Shown here one piece after another: positions 35,133 to 44,134 of a stretch of DNA of 64,000 nucleotides. A program made the translations under genes and the position numbers. Origin of the DNA: DATFFO01 sp963744905 (GTDB taxonomy: Bacteria; Actinomycetota; Acidimicrobiia; Spongiisociales; ZC4RG35); assembly GCA_963744905.1 (NCBI GenBank), contig CAVUUV010000005.1, positions 186,001 through 250,000 on the forward strand. Reading direction: 5' to 3'. The notes under the pieces are model-generated. The model was not told where the DNA came from. It saw only the letters and a program-made list of their open reading frames with translations, and searched no databases. How positions within the stretch are numbered: position 1 is the first letter of the stretch; every line of letters begins with the position of its first letter.

Positions 35133-35732
35133 ATGACACCGCGCACTCACATCGACCGAGACTCGCTCCTCCACGCCATGGAAAACATGGTGGAGGACCT
35201 CCATGGTCACGTGCACCGGGTCGCCGACCTGGCGGTGTCGCTGGGGCGGACCATCGGTTTGGGTGAGACCGACATCACCCGGCTCGGGCTGGTCGGTGTT
35301 CTCCACGACGTAGGGAAGGTGCACGTCGACCCGGCCATCCTCTCCAAGCCCGGACCGCTCGATGCCGAGGAGCTCGACCACATGCGCCGTCATCCCGAGC
35401 TCGGGTTCGCCATGACCGTGGATCGTTTCGATCGGGGCGTGTCCGAGGCGATTCTCTACCATCATGAGCGCTTCGACGGCCTCGGCTATCCGTTCGGGTT
35501 GGCCGGGTCCGAGATACCGCTGCTGGCCCGGATCGTCCTGGTGGCGGACGCCTTCGATGCCATGGTGAGCCATCGCTCCTACCAGCCGGCTCTTCCCGTC
35601 GACCACGCTGTCGCCGAGATAAACCTGTACCAGGGCAGCCAGTTCGATCCTCTGGTGGTGGAAGCTTTCAACCACATCACCAAATCGGGCAACCTGGCCA
35701 GAGTCGTCAACCTGTCGGTGGCGGCCAGCTGA
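35133..35732 (+). CDS. HD-GYP-type phosphohydrolase
   Basis: HD-GYP proteins hydrolyse cyclic-di-GMP or related nucleotides. This stand-alone 199-residue domain keeps the metal ligands: HGHVHRV, HDVGK (His58, Asp59, Lys62), the HHERFDGLGYP block (His110, His111, and the GYP motif) and LVADAFDAMVSHRSY. There is no sensor or receiver domain. The 168-bp region before it shows no clear promoter. It diverges from lhr. Confidence 0.87.
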   Translation: MTPRTHIDRDSLLHAMENMVEDLHGHVHRVADLAVSLGRTIGLGETDITRLGLVGVLHDVGKVHVDPAILSKPGPLDAEELDHMRRHPELGFAMTVDRFDRGVSEAILYHHERFDGLGYPFGLAGSEIPLLARIVLVADAFDAMVSHRSYQPALPVDHAVAEINLYQGSQFDPLVVEAFNHITKSGNLARVVNLSVAAS

Positions 35733-35751
35733 TCGGAGGCCGGGGCCGCCC

Positions 35752-36540
35752 TCAGTCCCGGGTTCGCCAGCGCTCCAGGAACCGCTCCACCGCCTGCTCG
35801 TGCTCGGGCTCGGCGTGGCTCATCGCCTGCAGGGCGGCCGAGAGCTCCAGAAACCCCTCCAGATCCATACTCCGTGCGTGGCGCAGGAGCCGCTTGGTCA
35901 GCCGTAACGAATGGGCGGGCTTGGCGGCGATGTCGGCGGCGAGATGGCTCACCGTCTCCATCAGACGATCAGGTTCCACCACCCGAAGCAGGATGTCGAG
36001 ATCGGCCGCCTCGTCAGCGTCGACCCGGCGGGCCGTGAAGGCGATCTCGGCGGCGTGCTGCCAGCCCACGACCCGGGGGAGCAGCCACGCTCCACCGTCG
36101 CCGGGGATGATCCCCAGGTCGATGAAGGTGTGAGCGAACCAGGCCCGGGAGGTACCCAGCCGCAGATCACAAGCCAGCACCAGGTCGAATCCGGCTCCCA
36201 CCGCCGGGCCGTTCACTGCGGCGATCGTGACGATGTCCGTGGAGAGGACAGAGCGGGTCAGCCGCTGGATCGTCGTGCGATATGCCTCTGCAATCTGGTA
36301 GGGGGTGCCGGAGAAGATGCCGGCCCGCTCTCCCATCTCGTGGACGTTACCGCCCGCCGAGAAGGCCGTTCCCTGGCCGGTCACGATCAGGATCCGCACC
36401 TCGGGCGGAGGATGGTCCAGGGTCCCCACTACCTCGTCGAGCATCTCCGGGCCGGTGATGGCGTTGCGGATGTCAGGCCGGGCCAGGGTCAGCGTGGCAA
36501 CAGCGCCTTCGATGGAGAGACTGGTGTGACGCCGCTTCAC
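35752..36540 (-). CDS. enoyl-CoA hydratase/isomerase family protein
   Basis: The 262-residue crotonase-fold protein shows both oxyanion-hole segments: GTAFSAGGNVHEM and AAVNGPAVGAGFDLVLACD, and the LGIIPGDGGAWLLPR block, where a catalytic Glu is found in true hydratases; here the region reads FAHTFIDLGIIPGDGG, so the catalytic acids need checking. It acts on an unknown acyl-CoA. The GTG start overlaps the stop of the upstream btpA-type gene by 4 bp (GTGA). It is last in a three-gene operon. Confidence 0.84.
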   Translation of the reverse strand: MKRRHTSLSIEGAVATLTLARPDIRNAITGPEMLDEVVGTLDHPPPEVRILIVTGQGTAFSAGGNVHEMGERAGIFSGTPYQIAEAYRTTIQRLTRSVLSTDIVTIAAVNGPAVGAGFDLVLACDLRLGTSRAWFAHTFIDLGIIPGDGGAWLLPRVVGWQHAAEIAFTARRVDADEAADLDILLRVVEPDRLMETVSHLAADIAAKPAHSLRLTKRLLRHARSMDLEGFLELSAALQAMSHAEPEHEQAVERFLERWRTRD

Positions 36541-37322
36541 AGCAGACCCACCCGGCGGGCCGAGGCCGTGAAGGCTTCGACCCGCCCCGGATCCAGATCG
36601 GCGCCGGGGACGTTTCCTTCCTCCAGGGCGGTTCCGACGATGAAGGCGTCGACCAACCCGGCCAGGTCCCCGAGGTTCCCGGCCGTCGCACCCGACCCGA
36701 CCACCAGCGGTGCATCGGGGACGGCCGCCCGCACTCTCTCGAGCCGTTCGGGGTCCGTGGCCCTCCCCGTCCCGGGCCCGGAGACGATGAGGGCATCGGC
36801 TCCTGCCCGCTCCCAGGTATCGAGAGCGGCCTGTTCGATGCTCAGACCGGGTGGCGGAACGGCGTGCTTGACGAAGACGTCGGCCCAAACCCGGGTCTCG
36901 ACACCGAGCGCTCGACGCAGGCGCGCCACCTCGGCGGCGCGGCCGCTGATCACTCCCTGGTCCGTGTACATGGAGCCCGATAGCACATTGACGCGGATCA
37001 TCTCGGCACCGGTGGCGGATGCAACCGAGATCGCACTCACCGCATCGTTGCGCAAGACGTTCACCCCGGTCGGAACGGAGCAGGCGGCGCGGACGGCCAG
37101 CACGCATGTGGTGATGGCGGCCACGGTGACGGGTGGGACCGAACCGCCGAAGAAGGGGGTGTCGCCGAAGTTCTCGACCATCAAGGCCGGGAACCCGGCC
37201 TCGGTGAGGATCCGGGCCCTGTGAACGGCGTCCTCGGTCACGGCGTCCATGGATCCACCGAACCGGGGACTGCCGGGCAGAGGAGACAAGTGCACCATCC
37301 CCACCAACCGGGGAAGCCTCAT
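36537..37322 (-). CDS. BtpA/SgcQ family TIM-barrel protein
   Basis: The 261-residue protein begins LVGMVHLSPLPGSPRFGG and has GFPALMVENFGDTPFF, VRVWADVFVKHA-like and LIVSGPGTGRATDPERL segments characteristic of BtpA, a family named for photosystem I assembly but widespread in bacteria with unknown chemistry. This organism shows no photosynthesis genes here, so a nucleoside- or sugar-related role is more likely. It lies 10 bp after the DinB-like gene and overlaps the hydratase gene. Confidence 0.83.
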   Translation of the reverse strand: MRLPRLVGMVHLSPLPGSPRFGGSMDAVTEDAVHRARILTEAGFPALMVENFGDTPFFGGSVPPVTVAAITTCVLAVRAACSVPTGVNVLRNDAVSAISVASATGAEMIRVNVLSGSMYTDQGVISGRAAEVARLRRALGVETRVWADVFVKHAVPPPGLSIEQAALDTWERAGADALIVSGPGTGRATDPERLERVRAAVPDAPLVVGSGATAGNLGDLAGLVDAFIVGTALEEGNVPGADLDPGRVEAFTASARRVGLL

Positions 37323-37332
37323 CGAGGCAGGC

Positions 37333-38064
37333 TCACAAATAGGCCTGAGCGACCTCGAGGGCGGTCTGGGCCGCGTCGCCCGTCACCTTGAGCGTGGTGG
37401 CGGTCGGATCGGCGCGGCGAACAACGATGCGGGCCCAATCCGACGCCGAGCCCTTGATCCGATGCTCGGCCTCCTCCGGCCCGTAAACCCATTTGGCGTA
37501 ACCGGGCCCGATCACCTCGACCCGGATGGGCGAGTAGTCGAGGCCGGCCGCCTTGAAGGCGTAAGGCAGGGTCTTCCACCCCAACCAGCACACGTGCCGG
37601 ATCCGGGGCGTGTCCTCGACCTCGATCTCGAGGGCGGCATATATGTCGAGGCCATGTGCCCAGGTCTCCATGAGTCTGAAGGTGGCGAAGGTGCGGGCGC
37701 TCATGCTTCCCTCGATCCACTCCACGCGGTCGTCGTCGGCCATGTGTGAAAGGGGCTCCACCACCTTGGCCCGACCTCCCCGCCACCACTCGATGACGTC
37801 CTGGGGGCGCATCTCCCGTCCCCGCTTGATGGCCTGCTGGCGCAGGCTCTCCAGGTCGCCGCTCGTCTGCCACTCCTTGACCAGGTCTCCACCGATCAGG
37901 GTGTCGGTGGCCAGGTCGGCCGAGTCGGCCAGATGGCTGATGGTGTCGCGCACCGTCCACTTCCCGGCCGGGGTGAGGCGATCCCAGTGGCGGATCGGGA
38001 TCCGCTGAAGCGACTGATCGAGAAACTGCTGCTCTGCTACCAGGTCTGAAAGGATCTCGCGCAC
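37333..38064 (-). CDS. TIGR03084-like metal-binding protein (DinB/MDMPI fold)
   Basis: The 243-residue protein belongs to the DinB-like maleylpyruvate isomerase superfamily: the N-terminal four-helix bundle has WTVRDTISHLADSADLA with a metal His, and RLMETWAHGLDIYAAL with the further Glu and His, followed by a small C-terminal domain. Relatives are mycothiol-dependent enzymes; TIGR03084 itself is of unknown function. It heads the operon with btpA and the enoyl-CoA hydratase. The GTG start has TAGAAT 6 nt upstream. Confidence 0.78.
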   Translation of the reverse strand: MREILSDLVAEQQFLDQSLQRIPIRHWDRLTPAGKWTVRDTISHLADSADLATDTLIGGDLVKEWQTSGDLESLRQQAIKRGREMRPQDVIEWWRGGRAKVVEPLSHMADDDRVEWIEGSMSARTFATFRLMETWAHGLDIYAALEIEVEDTPRIRHVCWLGWKTLPYAFKAAGLDYSPIRVEVIGPGYAKWVYGPEEAEHRIKGSASDWARIVVRRADPTATTLKVTGDAAQTALEVAQAYL

Positions 38065-38070
38065 CTCGCC

Positions 38071-38076
38071 ATTCTA
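38071..38076 (-). promoter_or_regulatory. -10 box, probable leaderless promoter of the TIGR03084-btpA operon
   Basis: TAGAAT on the minus strand ends 6 nt before the GTG start. Confidence 0.5.
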
Positions 38077-38111
38077 GTGCGGACTGCAAGCAACTGGTCC
38101 CGATCCGGCGC

Positions 38112-39197
38112 TCACCAGGGCCTTTCGGCCTGCTCCTCGCTCATCGGTGCTGGTGGGTGCACGGTCTCGGGCGTCACCACGAGATCGTTGAGCCGGTTGA
38201 TCAGCTGCCGGAGGCGGCCGAAGCTGCGCCGATCGAACCGAAAGGAAATCCGGTCGAGATCCGGGTGGTCGTCGTCGGCCAGCTCGGCTTCGGTAGGCCC
38301 GATCACCTCGATGGGCTGTCCGACGATGATGTCACCGAACTCGTCGTTGAGGTGGGCCACCGTTTCCTGATCGGGTGCCTGGTTGAGCCGCAGGACCAGG
38401 GTTCCGTCGACGTACCTCTGGGAGTGATAGTTGGCGTAGAAGTGGGAGAGTTCATCCACCGCTGCCTCGGGGTCTTCGTAGACGCTGAAGAGATGAAGGT
38501 CGGAAGGGCTGATGAAGCCCTTCTCGACCAGTGTGCCTTCCAGGACCGGGAGGATCTTCTTCCAGTACCCGGTTCCCGGTGCCTCGAGGAGGACGATCGG
38601 GTGCAGATCGGATTTGCCGGTCTGCACCAGGGTGAGGAGCTCGGTCATCTCGTCCAGGGTTCCGAACCCACCCGGGAAGATGGCGAAGGCATGGGACTCC
38701 TTGACGAAACCGAGCTTGCGGGTGAAGAAGTACTTGAAATTGACGGTGCGCTCGGGAGTGATGTACTCGTTGGCCTCGGCCTCGAATGGCAGCCGGATGT
38801 TGACCCCGTAGGAGTGCTGGCGCCCGGCTCCCTTGTTGCCCGCCTCCATCACTCCCGGGCCCCCTCCGGTGATCACTCCCCAGCCGCGCCGGGCCATGAG
38901 ATGGGCGAAGCGGGACGACAGGTCGTAGTTGGGGTCGTCGTCGGTGATCCGTGCCGACCCGTAGATCGTCACCTTGGGCTCGGTGTGACGGGAGAAGACC
39001 AGCATCGAATAGCGCATCTCCTTCAAGGCGGTGTTGACCAGCTTCAGGTCCCCGCGGCCGGGGTCGTCCCGATGGAGCTTGAGGGCGGTGGTGATGATCT
39101 CTTCGATGAGGTCGGCATCGGCGTTGGAGGAGGCGTCGGCCACCAGTTCGGAGATTCGCCCATCCAGCTCCGGATCGCCCAACTCGTATGAACGCAT
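38112..39197 (-). CDS. LOG-family (lysine decarboxylase-like) nucleotide hydrolase
   Basis: The 361-residue protein contains the LOG signature pair GGGPGVMEAGNKGA and PGGFGTLDEMTE in a Rossmann-like core (about residues 75-260), with an extra helical N-terminus and a C-terminal extension. Family members release the base from nucleoside 5'-monophosphates, for example cytokinin nucleotides or AMP. This long form is common in actinobacteria and its substrate is unknown. The ATG at 39197 is chosen because TACGGT ends 7 nt upstream. Confidence 0.82.
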   Translation of the reverse strand: MRSYELGDPELDGRISELVADASSNADADLIEEIITTALKLHRDDPGRGDLKLVNTALKEMRYSMLVFSRHTEPKVTIYGSARITDDDPNYDLSSRFAHLMARRGWGVITGGGPGVMEAGNKGAGRQHSYGVNIRLPFEAEANEYITPERTVNFKYFFTRKLGFVKESHAFAIFPGGFGTLDEMTELLTLVQTGKSDLHPIVLLEAPGTGYWKKILPVLEGTLVEKGFISPSDLHLFSVYEDPEAAVDELSHFYANYHSQRYVDGTLVLRLNQAPDQETVAHLNDEFGDIIVGQPIEVIGPTEAELADDDHPDLDRISFRFDRRSFGRLRQLINRLNDLVVTPETVHPPAPMSEEQAERPW

Positions 39198-39204
39198 TCG
39201 TCTC

Positions 39205-39210
39205 ACCGTA
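39205..39210 (-). promoter_or_regulatory. -10 box, probable leaderless promoter of the LOG-family gene
   Basis: TACGGT on the minus strand ends 7 nt before the ATG at 39197. Confidence 0.4.
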
Positions 39211-39217
39211 TCGCCCC

Positions 39218-40204
39218 TCAGGACCCGTAGGGCTTGCGGCTGGGGCCATTGCGGACCACAGCGTTCCACACCGTCTCGTAGTGGTCGCGGTCGAAGCGGT
39301 CGATGTGGGGCAGCACGAACTCGTCCCAGGCCATCCGGAGGGGATCGTCGGCACCGGCGTGGACACGCAGGCCGATGGGGATTCGGTCCAGAATCGAGCG
39401 CAATGAGAGGGGTGATTCCACCCGCGTGCCGGCATCCGCCGTGTCGAAGGAGGCGTTCACCTCCAGGGCGAGACGGCCGATGGCCTCGACGTACTCGGCA
39501 TGGAGAGCGGGGTAGCGAACCTCGAGCATCGCCTTGACCTGGTCCTCGGTGGGAAAGCTCTTCTCCCAGATCACCCAGCGATCAGCGAACGCCTTGTTGA
39601 GCGTCTGGGTCCCGGCGTAGTCACGCAGGTCGGTGGGGTTCATGGTGCCGAACACCCGCACGTCGTCACGGAGTCGAAGCGTCTCGCCGGTGGGCAGGTC
39701 GAGAGCGGCGTAGCGGTCCAGCAGGCCATGGAGGGCGAAGAGGGTTTCAGCCCCGGCCGCGTTCAGCTCAGACAGGTTGAGCAGGGCCGGGCCCCGCAAC
39801 GCCCGGGTGATCTCACCATCCTCCCAGCGCGACTCGGTGCCGCCCATGCCGTCGCCCTGGAGTTGGGTCGATCCGATCAGGGTCACGTCACGAACCTCGC
39901 CGGTCAGAGGAATCCGGTAGTACGGAAGACCGAGCAGGGCGGCGAACTGCTCGATGTCGTGGTCCTTGCCGGTGCCCATGTGGCCTCGTACGGCCACGTG
40001 AAGGGGGACGAAACCGTCGGCGCCCTGACGGCGAACGGCCTCCACCTGGGCGAAGCGGTACAGCATGCCCAGGTCGACGTAGAAGGGGTCGGGCGAGGGG
40101 ATCTTGCCCGACCTCTGCTCATCGGAGGGGGGATCGAATCGTTCCAACTCGATCGGAGGTCCCTGTCCGGTGGGATCGACGAAGGTGACTGTCTCGGTTG
40201 CCAT
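39218..40204 (-). CDS. MoxR/CobS-like AAA+ ATPase with divergent Walker motifs
   Basis: The 328-residue protein has the fold of MoxR/CobS ATPases: VRGHMGTGKD (74-81) as P-loop, EVRDVTLIGSTQLQGDG and WEDGEITRALRG as the pore/presensor loops, LLNLSELNAAG (141-151) in the Walker B place, and VFGTMNPTDLRDYAG as sensor 1. The Walker B Asp is replaced (Ser145 before Glu146) and the P-loop Thr by Asp, so ATP use may be altered. The ATG at 40204 shares its first base with the stop of the upstream VWA gene, with GGAAG just before. The pair is a coupled MoxR-VWA module. Confidence 0.83.
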   Translation of the reverse strand: MATETVTFVDPTGQGPPIELERFDPPSDEQRSGKIPSPDPFYVDLGMLYRFAQVEAVRRQGADGFVPLHVAVRGHMGTGKDHDIEQFAALLGLPYYRIPLTGEVRDVTLIGSTQLQGDGMGGTESRWEDGEITRALRGPALLNLSELNAAGAETLFALHGLLDRYAALDLPTGETLRLRDDVRVFGTMNPTDLRDYAGTQTLNKAFADRWVIWEKSFPTEDQVKAMLEVRYPALHAEYVEAIGRLALEVNASFDTADAGTRVESPLSLRSILDRIPIGLRVHAGADDPLRMAWDEFVLPHIDRFDRDHYETVWNAVVRNGPSRKPYGS

Positions 40205-42342
40205 CAGGAGGCTTCCTTTCTCATGGCTGAAGAGGATCGCACCCACCACGTGTCCATTCCGTGGAGGGCCAGGCTGCGACGGAGGGCCGACCTGGTCCCG
40301 TCGACCATGGCCGTTGCCAGCTGGTGAGGTTGCTCCACGACTTCGGCCCGGTGATATGCATTCTCGACGGTGTTGTCCCCGATTCCTATTCCCAGCACGG
40401 TGGTCCCCTCGGCTTCGACGGCGGTGACGGCCGATCGCAGGTCCTCCACCGACCCCCTGGTCATGCCGTCGGCCAGCACGATCATGACCCGCACCTGTGC
40501 TCCCAGGCGTCCCATCCTCTCCGCGGCGTGGATCACGTTGTACTCGTCGACGTTGGCGGCCTTTTCGAACATCGATACCGGGGGAGAGGTGCGGGGATCA
40601 CGGCGGGCCGCGGCAGCCGCCTGTCGGGGCTCGGCAGCAGTCCAGAATAGCCCGGCCAGTGCATCCTCCGACTCCCTCCAGGGTCGATCGAAGGGCTTGA
40701 CGATGTAGTGGTTGACGGTGGCCGTGAGGCGATCGGCGGCGGTGCCCTGACTCTGCCGCAGACCGGCTGTGGCGGCGGATCTGCTTCTCGTGTAGGACCA
40801 CTCGCTGTCTTCGGATCGAGCAGAGAACCCGCGGTTGAACAGCGCCACCTCGAAGTCGATCTGCAGTTCGTCGGCCAGATGGGCCAGTGTCCACGCCCCG
40901 AGAAGGGCTGCCGACATTCCCCAGGGCTTCGAAGTAGGGGTGCCGATTCGACGCCCCCCGCCCGGGCGTGACATAAGCATGGAGGCAGAGGCGTCGACCA
41001 GCAGGCTCACGGCATAGGTTCGCCTGGTTCGGGCCGCCCGCCGCTCGTACAGCCTCTGGTAGAGGCCCGCTCCTATGAAGAGAGCCGCATGGGGGGAGAC
41101 GTCGCCCTGGTCGTAGCCGGAGCGCAGGCCCCGTCGTTGGTTGGCGGCGAAGAGGGGGAACAGCTCTCCCGATACCCGGCGCTGGGCGACGTCCCATGAC
41201 TGGGCTGCTTTGGCCATCGCGTTGCGCCCCTCGCTCCCGAAGGCGGCGAAGGAGCGGGGGATGGCCGACACCAGGAGGGCCCCTGACTGGCCGGTGGGAA
41301 GAAACACCCGTGGTGCCTGACTCACCCGCAGTAATTGGTCGGTCGAAGCATCTCCCGCCACTTCCGAAACCCCGTGGCGGTCCGAGTCACCCGAGCGGGC
41401 CTGAGCGGTGCGACGGGTGTCCTGGTAGGAGTCGGCGTCGTGCACGATCGGGCTCAGGAGCCGAATCTCGTCAACGCCGGAGGCCGCCTTCTCGGCATCT
41501 GCACTGTCGGCCAGCCCGCGCTGGGCAGCCGTCGCCGAGTCGGGCACGGAGGTGACCAACCCGTGGGCCCGGGCGATCGCCTCCAGTTTGAAGGCGATTC
41601 CGGCCACCTCCCAGGGGTCATCGGATCGGGCCACCTCCTCCAGCAGGCCGGCGGCGTCATCGAGGGCAACGGCGGCCCGGCCGTCGAGCTTCCTCTCCAG
41701 GACCTCGCGTTCCATATGGCCGCCGATGAGGAGGAAGCATCCCAGCATGAACTGGGCCAATCCTCCCGAGCGGGCCACTGCCCCCGAGAAGGCCGCCCGG
41801 TAGAGATCGGTGAGCACCGACCGGGCACCGGGATAGCCCGCCATCCCCAGTCGCTCCTGACGGGCATCCTCGATGGTGAAGAAGAGAGCCTCGGTCACCG
41901 GCCCGCCCGCACGCTCCAAACCTGTGAGGAGATCGACTGGAGCGTCGCCTTCGCCCGACTGGTCCTGGCGGGCTTGCCGCGCCTCGGCGGCGGCCTTGTG
42001 AGGACGGGGCCAGTCCCCGGGGATGGGACGGCGCTCATCGAGGTCAGTGGACAGAAGGTGGACCACCTCGTGCAGAGCCGAGGCGAGGGCGACTTCGGCC
42101 GGTGTCACCGGGGCGTTGCGGTTGTAGGCCGCCTGGAAGATGCGGGGATCGCAGACTATCTCCTCGGGAGATGAGGCCGCCTCCGATCCCAGCCGAACCC
42201 TGAGCTCGTCGTTTCCCGCCAGGGTCCGGGCGAAACGGGTTATGGCGGGCGCCACCCGCTGATAGCGGGCCACCACCGCCTCGATGGCCCTGTCATCGGG
42301 CTGCATCAGATCCGAGAGCATCGTCTGTTGGCGAGAAGGCAT
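40204..42342 (-). CDS. VWA-domain protein with N-terminal HExxH metallopeptidase-like motif
   Basis: The 712-residue protein combines an N-terminal helical region containing ALHEVVHLLSTDLDER (His91-Glu92-His95, a zinc-peptidase-type motif) with a C-terminal von Willebrand A domain whose MIDAS begins SLLVDASASML (about 445-453) and ends with VLADGMTRG. Such proteins pair with MoxR ATPases in chelatase-like or metal-insertion machines, by analogy to CobS/CobT. No signal peptide or membrane segment is visible, so it should be cytoplasmic. The ATG at 42342 is chosen over one 23 codons upstream, because the extension overlaps the promoter of the divergent M16 gene. Confidence 0.78.
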   Translation of the reverse strand: MPSRQQTMLSDLMQPDDRAIEAVVARYQRVAPAITRFARTLAGNDELRVRLGSEAASSPEEIVCDPRIFQAAYNRNAPVTPAEVALASALHEVVHLLSTDLDERRPIPGDWPRPHKAAAEARQARQDQSGEGDAPVDLLTGLERAGGPVTEALFFTIEDARQERLGMAGYPGARSVLTDLYRAAFSGAVARSGGLAQFMLGCFLLIGGHMEREVLERKLDGRAAVALDDAAGLLEEVARSDDPWEVAGIAFKLEAIARAHGLVTSVPDSATAAQRGLADSADAEKAASGVDEIRLLSPIVHDADSYQDTRRTAQARSGDSDRHGVSEVAGDASTDQLLRVSQAPRVFLPTGQSGALLVSAIPRSFAAFGSEGRNAMAKAAQSWDVAQRRVSGELFPLFAANQRRGLRSGYDQGDVSPHAALFIGAGLYQRLYERRAARTRRTYAVSLLVDASASMLMSRPGGGRRIGTPTSKPWGMSAALLGAWTLAHLADELQIDFEVALFNRGFSARSEDSEWSYTRSRSAATAGLRQSQGTAADRLTATVNHYIVKPFDRPWRESEDALAGLFWTAAEPRQAAAAARRDPRTSPPVSMFEKAANVDEYNVIHAAERMGRLGAQVRVMIVLADGMTRGSVEDLRSAVTAVEAEGTTVLGIGIGDNTVENAYHRAEVVEQPHQLATAMVDGTRSALRRSLALHGMDTWWVRSSSAMRKEAS

Positions 42343-42406
42343 GAGCCGCCCATCTTCCCACAATCGGCGGCACACCCCCAGGTCGCGTTGTCTTCGGGCA
42401 CGTCCA

Positions 42407-42412
42407 TACAAT
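42407..42412 (+). promoter_or_regulatory. -10 box, probable leaderless promoter of the M16 peptidase gene
   Basis: TACAAT ends 7 nt before the ATG at 42420, with no ribosome binding site. It is the best match to the TATAAT consensus among these boxes apart from TATGAT at dnaE2. Confidence 0.55.
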
Positions 42413-42419
42413 CAGGCCG

Positions 42420-43670
42420 ATGCATTACGATCTCACCACTCTTCCCGGCGGCCTGAGGGTCATCACCGAGCAGATGCCGTCACTCCGCTCGGTGGCGGTG
42501 GGCTGCTGGGTCGATACCGGCACCCGGGACGAGACAGAGCCGGAAGCCGGTGCCAGCCACTTCCTCGAGCACCTCCTCTTCAAGGGCTCCGAGCGCCTCT
42601 CTGCTCGTGAGATCGCCGAGACGTTCGACGCAATGGGGGCCGAGTCCAACGCATTCACCTCCAAGGACTACACGTGTTTCTGGGCGCGTCTGCTCGACCA
42701 GGACCTTCCCAGAGGGCTCGAGGTCCTGGCGGAGATGCTGCAGCAACCGGCGTTCCGGATCCGTGAGATCGATGCCGAGCGTCAGGTAGTCATCGAGGAG
42801 ATCAACATGAACGAGGACGATCCCTCTGACGTGGCGTTCGAGCAGTTCGTCCAGGCGGTCTTCGAAGGTCACCCGCTGGAGCGGCCGGTGCTGGGAACCA
42901 GAGAGTCGATCAGGGCAATGACCCGCGACGACATCGCCGGCTACTGGGGCCGGCGTTACGCCCCCGGGTCGACCGTGGTGGCCATGGCCGGATCCATCGA
43001 TCACGACCAGGTGGTGAAGATGGTCGACTCCCTTTTCGGTGAGTGGACCGGAGAAGAGATCGACCACGAGTCGGCCCCGGTCCACGACGGCCCCAGCGTG
43101 CGGGTCGTCAACCGCGAGACCGAACAGGCCCATCTCGTCCTTGGTGGCCTGGGCATCAACAGGACCGATCCTCGCCGTTGGGCGTTCCAGGTCCTCCACC
43201 AGGTTCTGGGGGGAGGGATGTCGTCGCGCCTCTTCGACGAGATCCGGGAGAAGCGGGGCCTGGCCTACGCCGTCTACAGCTTTCGAATGGCTCACGCCGA
43301 CGCCGGCGCCTGGGGGGTCTATGTGGGAACTACTCCCGCCCAGGCCGAGACCGCCCTCGAACTGATCGAGGAGGAGATCGAAAAGGTGATGGCCGAGGGG
43401 ATAACGGAGGCGGAGCTGGAGCGGGCCAAGGGAGCGATGCGAGGCGGTCTGGCGCTGGCGCTGGAAGAAGCCAACTCACGAATGGTCAGGCTGGGTCGGG
43501 ACGAGCTCACCGGCGCTCCCCACTACTCGGTGGGCGAACGACTCTCGCTCCTGGACGCAGTCACCCTCGACGACGTGCGCAACGTGGCATCTCAGGTCAT
43601 GGGAGGGCACCGGGCCCTGGGGGCCGTCGGGCCCTTTTCTGAGGGCGACCTCGACCGCTTCGTCCACTGA
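42420..43670 (+). CDS. M16 family zinc peptidase
   Basis: The 416-residue protein is a processing-peptidase-like M16B enzyme: HFLEHLLFKGS carries the inverted zinc motif HxxEH, with the distal Glu in ERQVVIEEINMNEDD, and the second half has the R/Y element GGGMSSRLFDEIREKRGLAYAVYS that binds substrate. Length and order are typical of the single-chain actinobacterial enzymes near polynucleotide phosphorylase and dapB/dapA. It probably clears small peptides in the cytoplasm. Confidence 0.92.
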   Translation: MHYDLTTLPGGLRVITEQMPSLRSVAVGCWVDTGTRDETEPEAGASHFLEHLLFKGSERLSAREIAETFDAMGAESNAFTSKDYTCFWARLLDQDLPRGLEVLAEMLQQPAFRIREIDAERQVVIEEINMNEDDPSDVAFEQFVQAVFEGHPLERPVLGTRESIRAMTRDDIAGYWGRRYAPGSTVVAMAGSIDHDQVVKMVDSLFGEWTGEEIDHESAPVHDGPSVRVVNRETEQAHLVLGGLGINRTDPRRWAFQVLHQVLGGGMSSRLFDEIREKRGLAYAVYSFRMAHADAGAWGVYVGTTPAQAETALELIEEEIEKVMAEGITEAELERAKGAMRGGLALALEEANSRMVRLGRDELTGAPHYSVGERLSLLDAVTLDDVRNVASQVMGGHRALGAVGPFSEGDLDRFVH

Positions 43671-43751
43671 CCAGGAAGCAAGCGCCAGCCCCCCTCCCGT
43701 CCGTCTGCGCCGGCCCCCAACCCACCTCGGCGGGTTCCGGCCAGAGCGGGC

Positions 43752-44134
43752 TCAACCCGGCTCGACGGCCACGAACCGCGCCATGATGATCCCGTAGACC
43801 AGGGCGCTGACGCCCAGGCCGATGAGGAGGCGCCACAGGGGGCGATTAGTCGTCCGGCCCAGGACGCAGCCCCGATACCGGCCAGTATCCAGAGTCCGAT
43901 GTCGAGTGGCCAGGCGACCGGGATTCCCCCTCCCAGCACTCCGAACAGAGCGGAGATGGGCGCCGCGGCATAGAAGAGGGACAAGCCGATGCCGTCGCAG
44001 GGACCCGTGCACCGGTCAGAGAGAACCATGGTCAGCCCGACCGCTCCTATGGCCAGCGCCCAACCCAGCAGTGCCATGCCGGCCAGGAAGCCCGAACGAC
44101 ATCCGATCTCCGCCCCGGAGGGCGAATCGGTCAC
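43752..44134 (-). pseudogene. four-helix membrane protein gene with a one-base frameshift
   Basis: From the GTG at 44134 the frame encodes three membrane segments (GFLAGMALLGWALAIGAVGL, a second around FYAAAPISALFGVLGG, and LDIGLWILAGIGAASWAGRL), then turns into Arg/Ser-rich nonsense. The neighbouring frame continues with LWRLLIGLGVSALVYGIIMA and ends FVAVEPG-stop at 43752. Adding one C in the CCCCC run (GGGGG at 43838-43842 on the plus strand) would give a smooth RLIAPLWRLLIG join and four helices. The start overlaps the cyclophilin stop by 4 bp. Function is unknown; a sequencing error is as likely as true decay. Confidence 0.68.

Noticed and set aside
34965..35675. Upstream extension of lhr by 237 codons
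   Set aside because: It covers the whole divergent HD-GYP gene antisense and lacks similarity to Lhr; the ATG at 34964 gives the normal N-terminus.
36541..37107. Extension of the enoyl-CoA hydratase frame into the btpA-type gene
   Set aside because: The extra part is out of frame with btpA and Arg-rich; the GTG at 36540 with a 4-bp overlap is the expected coupled start.
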